From contig QFOL01000167.1 of assembly GCA_003241215.1 (NCBI GenBank), forward strand, positions 1 through 8,444: 8,444 nucleotides of DNA, in the 5' to 3' direction. This DNA is from Agrobacterium fabrum. Lineage in GTDB: Bacteria > Pseudomonadota > Alphaproteobacteria > Rhizobiales > Rhizobiaceae. Positions 7,696-8,444 of the stretch are shown here, piece by piece. Position 1 is the first letter of the stretch; each line of letters opens with the position of its first letter. The translations under genes and the position numbers were made by a program. The notes below the pieces were generated by a model, which was not told the origin of the DNA, ran no database searches, and saw only the letters and a list, made by a program, of their open reading frames with translations.

Positions 7696-8444
7696 ATGTC
7701 TGGACCCGGCAAAGCGACGGCCGTGCTGCTCGCCGGCGGCTCCAACCGCGTGCGAACGGCTTGGCTCGGCGGGGTGCTGGCGCTTCTCGCGCTGCTTTGT
7801 GCGCTGTCCATCGCAATCGGCACGCGTGACGTCTCTCTTGCGGATATTGTTGGCGGGCTCAGCGGCCGTGTCGAGACGGTTGCAGAGGCGGCTGTTGCCG
7901 TGCGTTTGCCACGCACGCTGCTTGCCCTGCTGTCCGGTGCCGCACTCGGGCTGGCCGGGGCCATCATGCAGGGTGTCACCCGCAATCCGCTAGCCGATCC
8001 CGGCATTCTCGGTGTGAACATGGGGGCGTCGCTTGCCGTCGTCATTGGCATCGTCTGGTTCGGCATCGCCTCGGCTCCGGCCTTCATCATGGTCGCAATT
8101 GCCGGGGCGGGGGTATCGGCGGTTTTCGTTTATGTTGTCGGCTCGCTTGGGCGAGGCGGGGCGACGCCGCTGAAACTCGCACTTGCGGGCGCCGCCACCT
8201 CCGTCGCCTTTTCCTCGCTCGTCATCGCCGTCGTTCTGCCGCGCAGCGATATTGCCGGCGGCATCCGCTCCTGGCAGATCGGTGGCGTCGGCGGGGCGAC
8301 CTTCGAGCGCATCGAGACCGTGCTGCCCTTTCTGGCCGCCGGTTTCATCATCAGCCTGCTTTCGGCGCGCAAGCTGAATTCTCTGGCGCTCGGAGACGAA
8401 CTCGCCGCCGGGCTTGGCGAGAATGTCGTCGTGGCCCGAGCCGT
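7696..8444 (+). CDS. FecCD-family ABC transporter permease for ferric siderophore (3' end off the window)
   Basis: The first 249 codons of an inner-membrane permease, open to the right edge; the usual length of about 330-350 implies that roughly a quarter is missing. It starts MSGPGKATAVLLAGGSNRVR, then a first membrane segment (about 22-42), and carries the family signature RLPRTLLALLSGAALGLAGA (70-89) with MQGVTRNPLADPGILGVNMG (91-110). Further hydrophobic segments lie at about 112-124, 127-148, 160-180 and 207-222, and the ATPase-contact region LALGDELAAGLGENV is at 230-244. The start codon is 2 bp after the binding-protein stop, which indicates translational coupling in one operon. The family works as a dimer of permeases with an ATPase; a second permease gene or domain and a FecE-type ATPase are expected beyond the edge. 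No clear independent Shine-Dalgarno is seen. Confidence 0.95.
   Translation, partial: MSGPGKATAVLLAGGSNRVRTAWLGGVLALLALLCALSIAIGTRDVSLADIVGGLSGRVETVAEAAVAVRLPRTLLALLSGAALGLAGAIMQGVTRNPLADPGILGVNMGASLAVVIGIVWFGIASAPAFIMVAIAGAGVSAVFVYVVGSLGRGGATPLKLALAGAATSVAFSSLVIAVVLPRSDIAGGIRSWQIGGVGGATFERIETVLPFLAAGFIISLLSARKLNSLALGDELAAGLGENVVVARA

Noticed and set aside
7067..7816. 249-codon minus-strand frame opposite the binding-protein gene
   Set aside because: It is antisense to a well-supported periplasmic binding protein and permease start, with no domain of its own.

Overview
The window looks like chromosomal DNA from an alphaproteobacterium of the Agrobacterium/Rhizobium group. The grounds are high GC with strong third-position GC bias, a divergent oxyR-katG pair whose proteins have a rhizobial character, an alphaproteobacterial EcfG-type promoter, a RirA-type iron operator and a large GC-rich intergenic palindrome. 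The assignment rests on reading the sequence; no database search was made.

Layout. Positions 1-369 hold the 5' part of oxyR (minus strand, running off the left edge). A 210-bp divergent control region separates it from katG (580-2751, plus), a complete 723-residue catalase-peroxidase that ends at a clear intrinsic terminator (2779-2810). A small minus-strand gene (2860-3036, 58 codons) follows. It has a good ribosome binding site and, about 37 bp upstream of its start codon, an exact EcfG general-stress promoter (GGAAC-N16-CGTT). Divergent from it is an AraC-family regulator (3186-4148, plus), preceded by a palindrome containing an exact TGA-N9-TCA iron-responsive (IRO/RirA) box. A perfect 30-bp inverted repeat (4212-4286) lies between the regulator and the convergent TonB-dependent siderophore receptor (4341-6461, minus). 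The receptor is divergent from a siderophore ABC transporter operon: a periplasmic binding protein (6683-7693) and, 2 bp later, a FecCD-type permease (7696 to the right edge, incomplete). The 221-bp region between receptor and binding protein has several palindromes, the best being a perfect 16-bp one.

How the genes fit together. The left third is a peroxide-defence locus: OxyR senses H2O2 and KatG removes it. The right two thirds are a ferric-siderophore uptake locus: outer-membrane receptor, periplasmic binding protein, inner-membrane permease (an ATPase is expected beyond the right edge), and an AraC regulator that probably activates uptake when the siderophore is present. The small gene between them appears to belong to the general stress response. 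I see no mobile element, CRISPR array, tRNA or rRNA, and no wholly new multi-gene system. The less obvious content is the small stress-promoter gene and the set of palindromic control sites.
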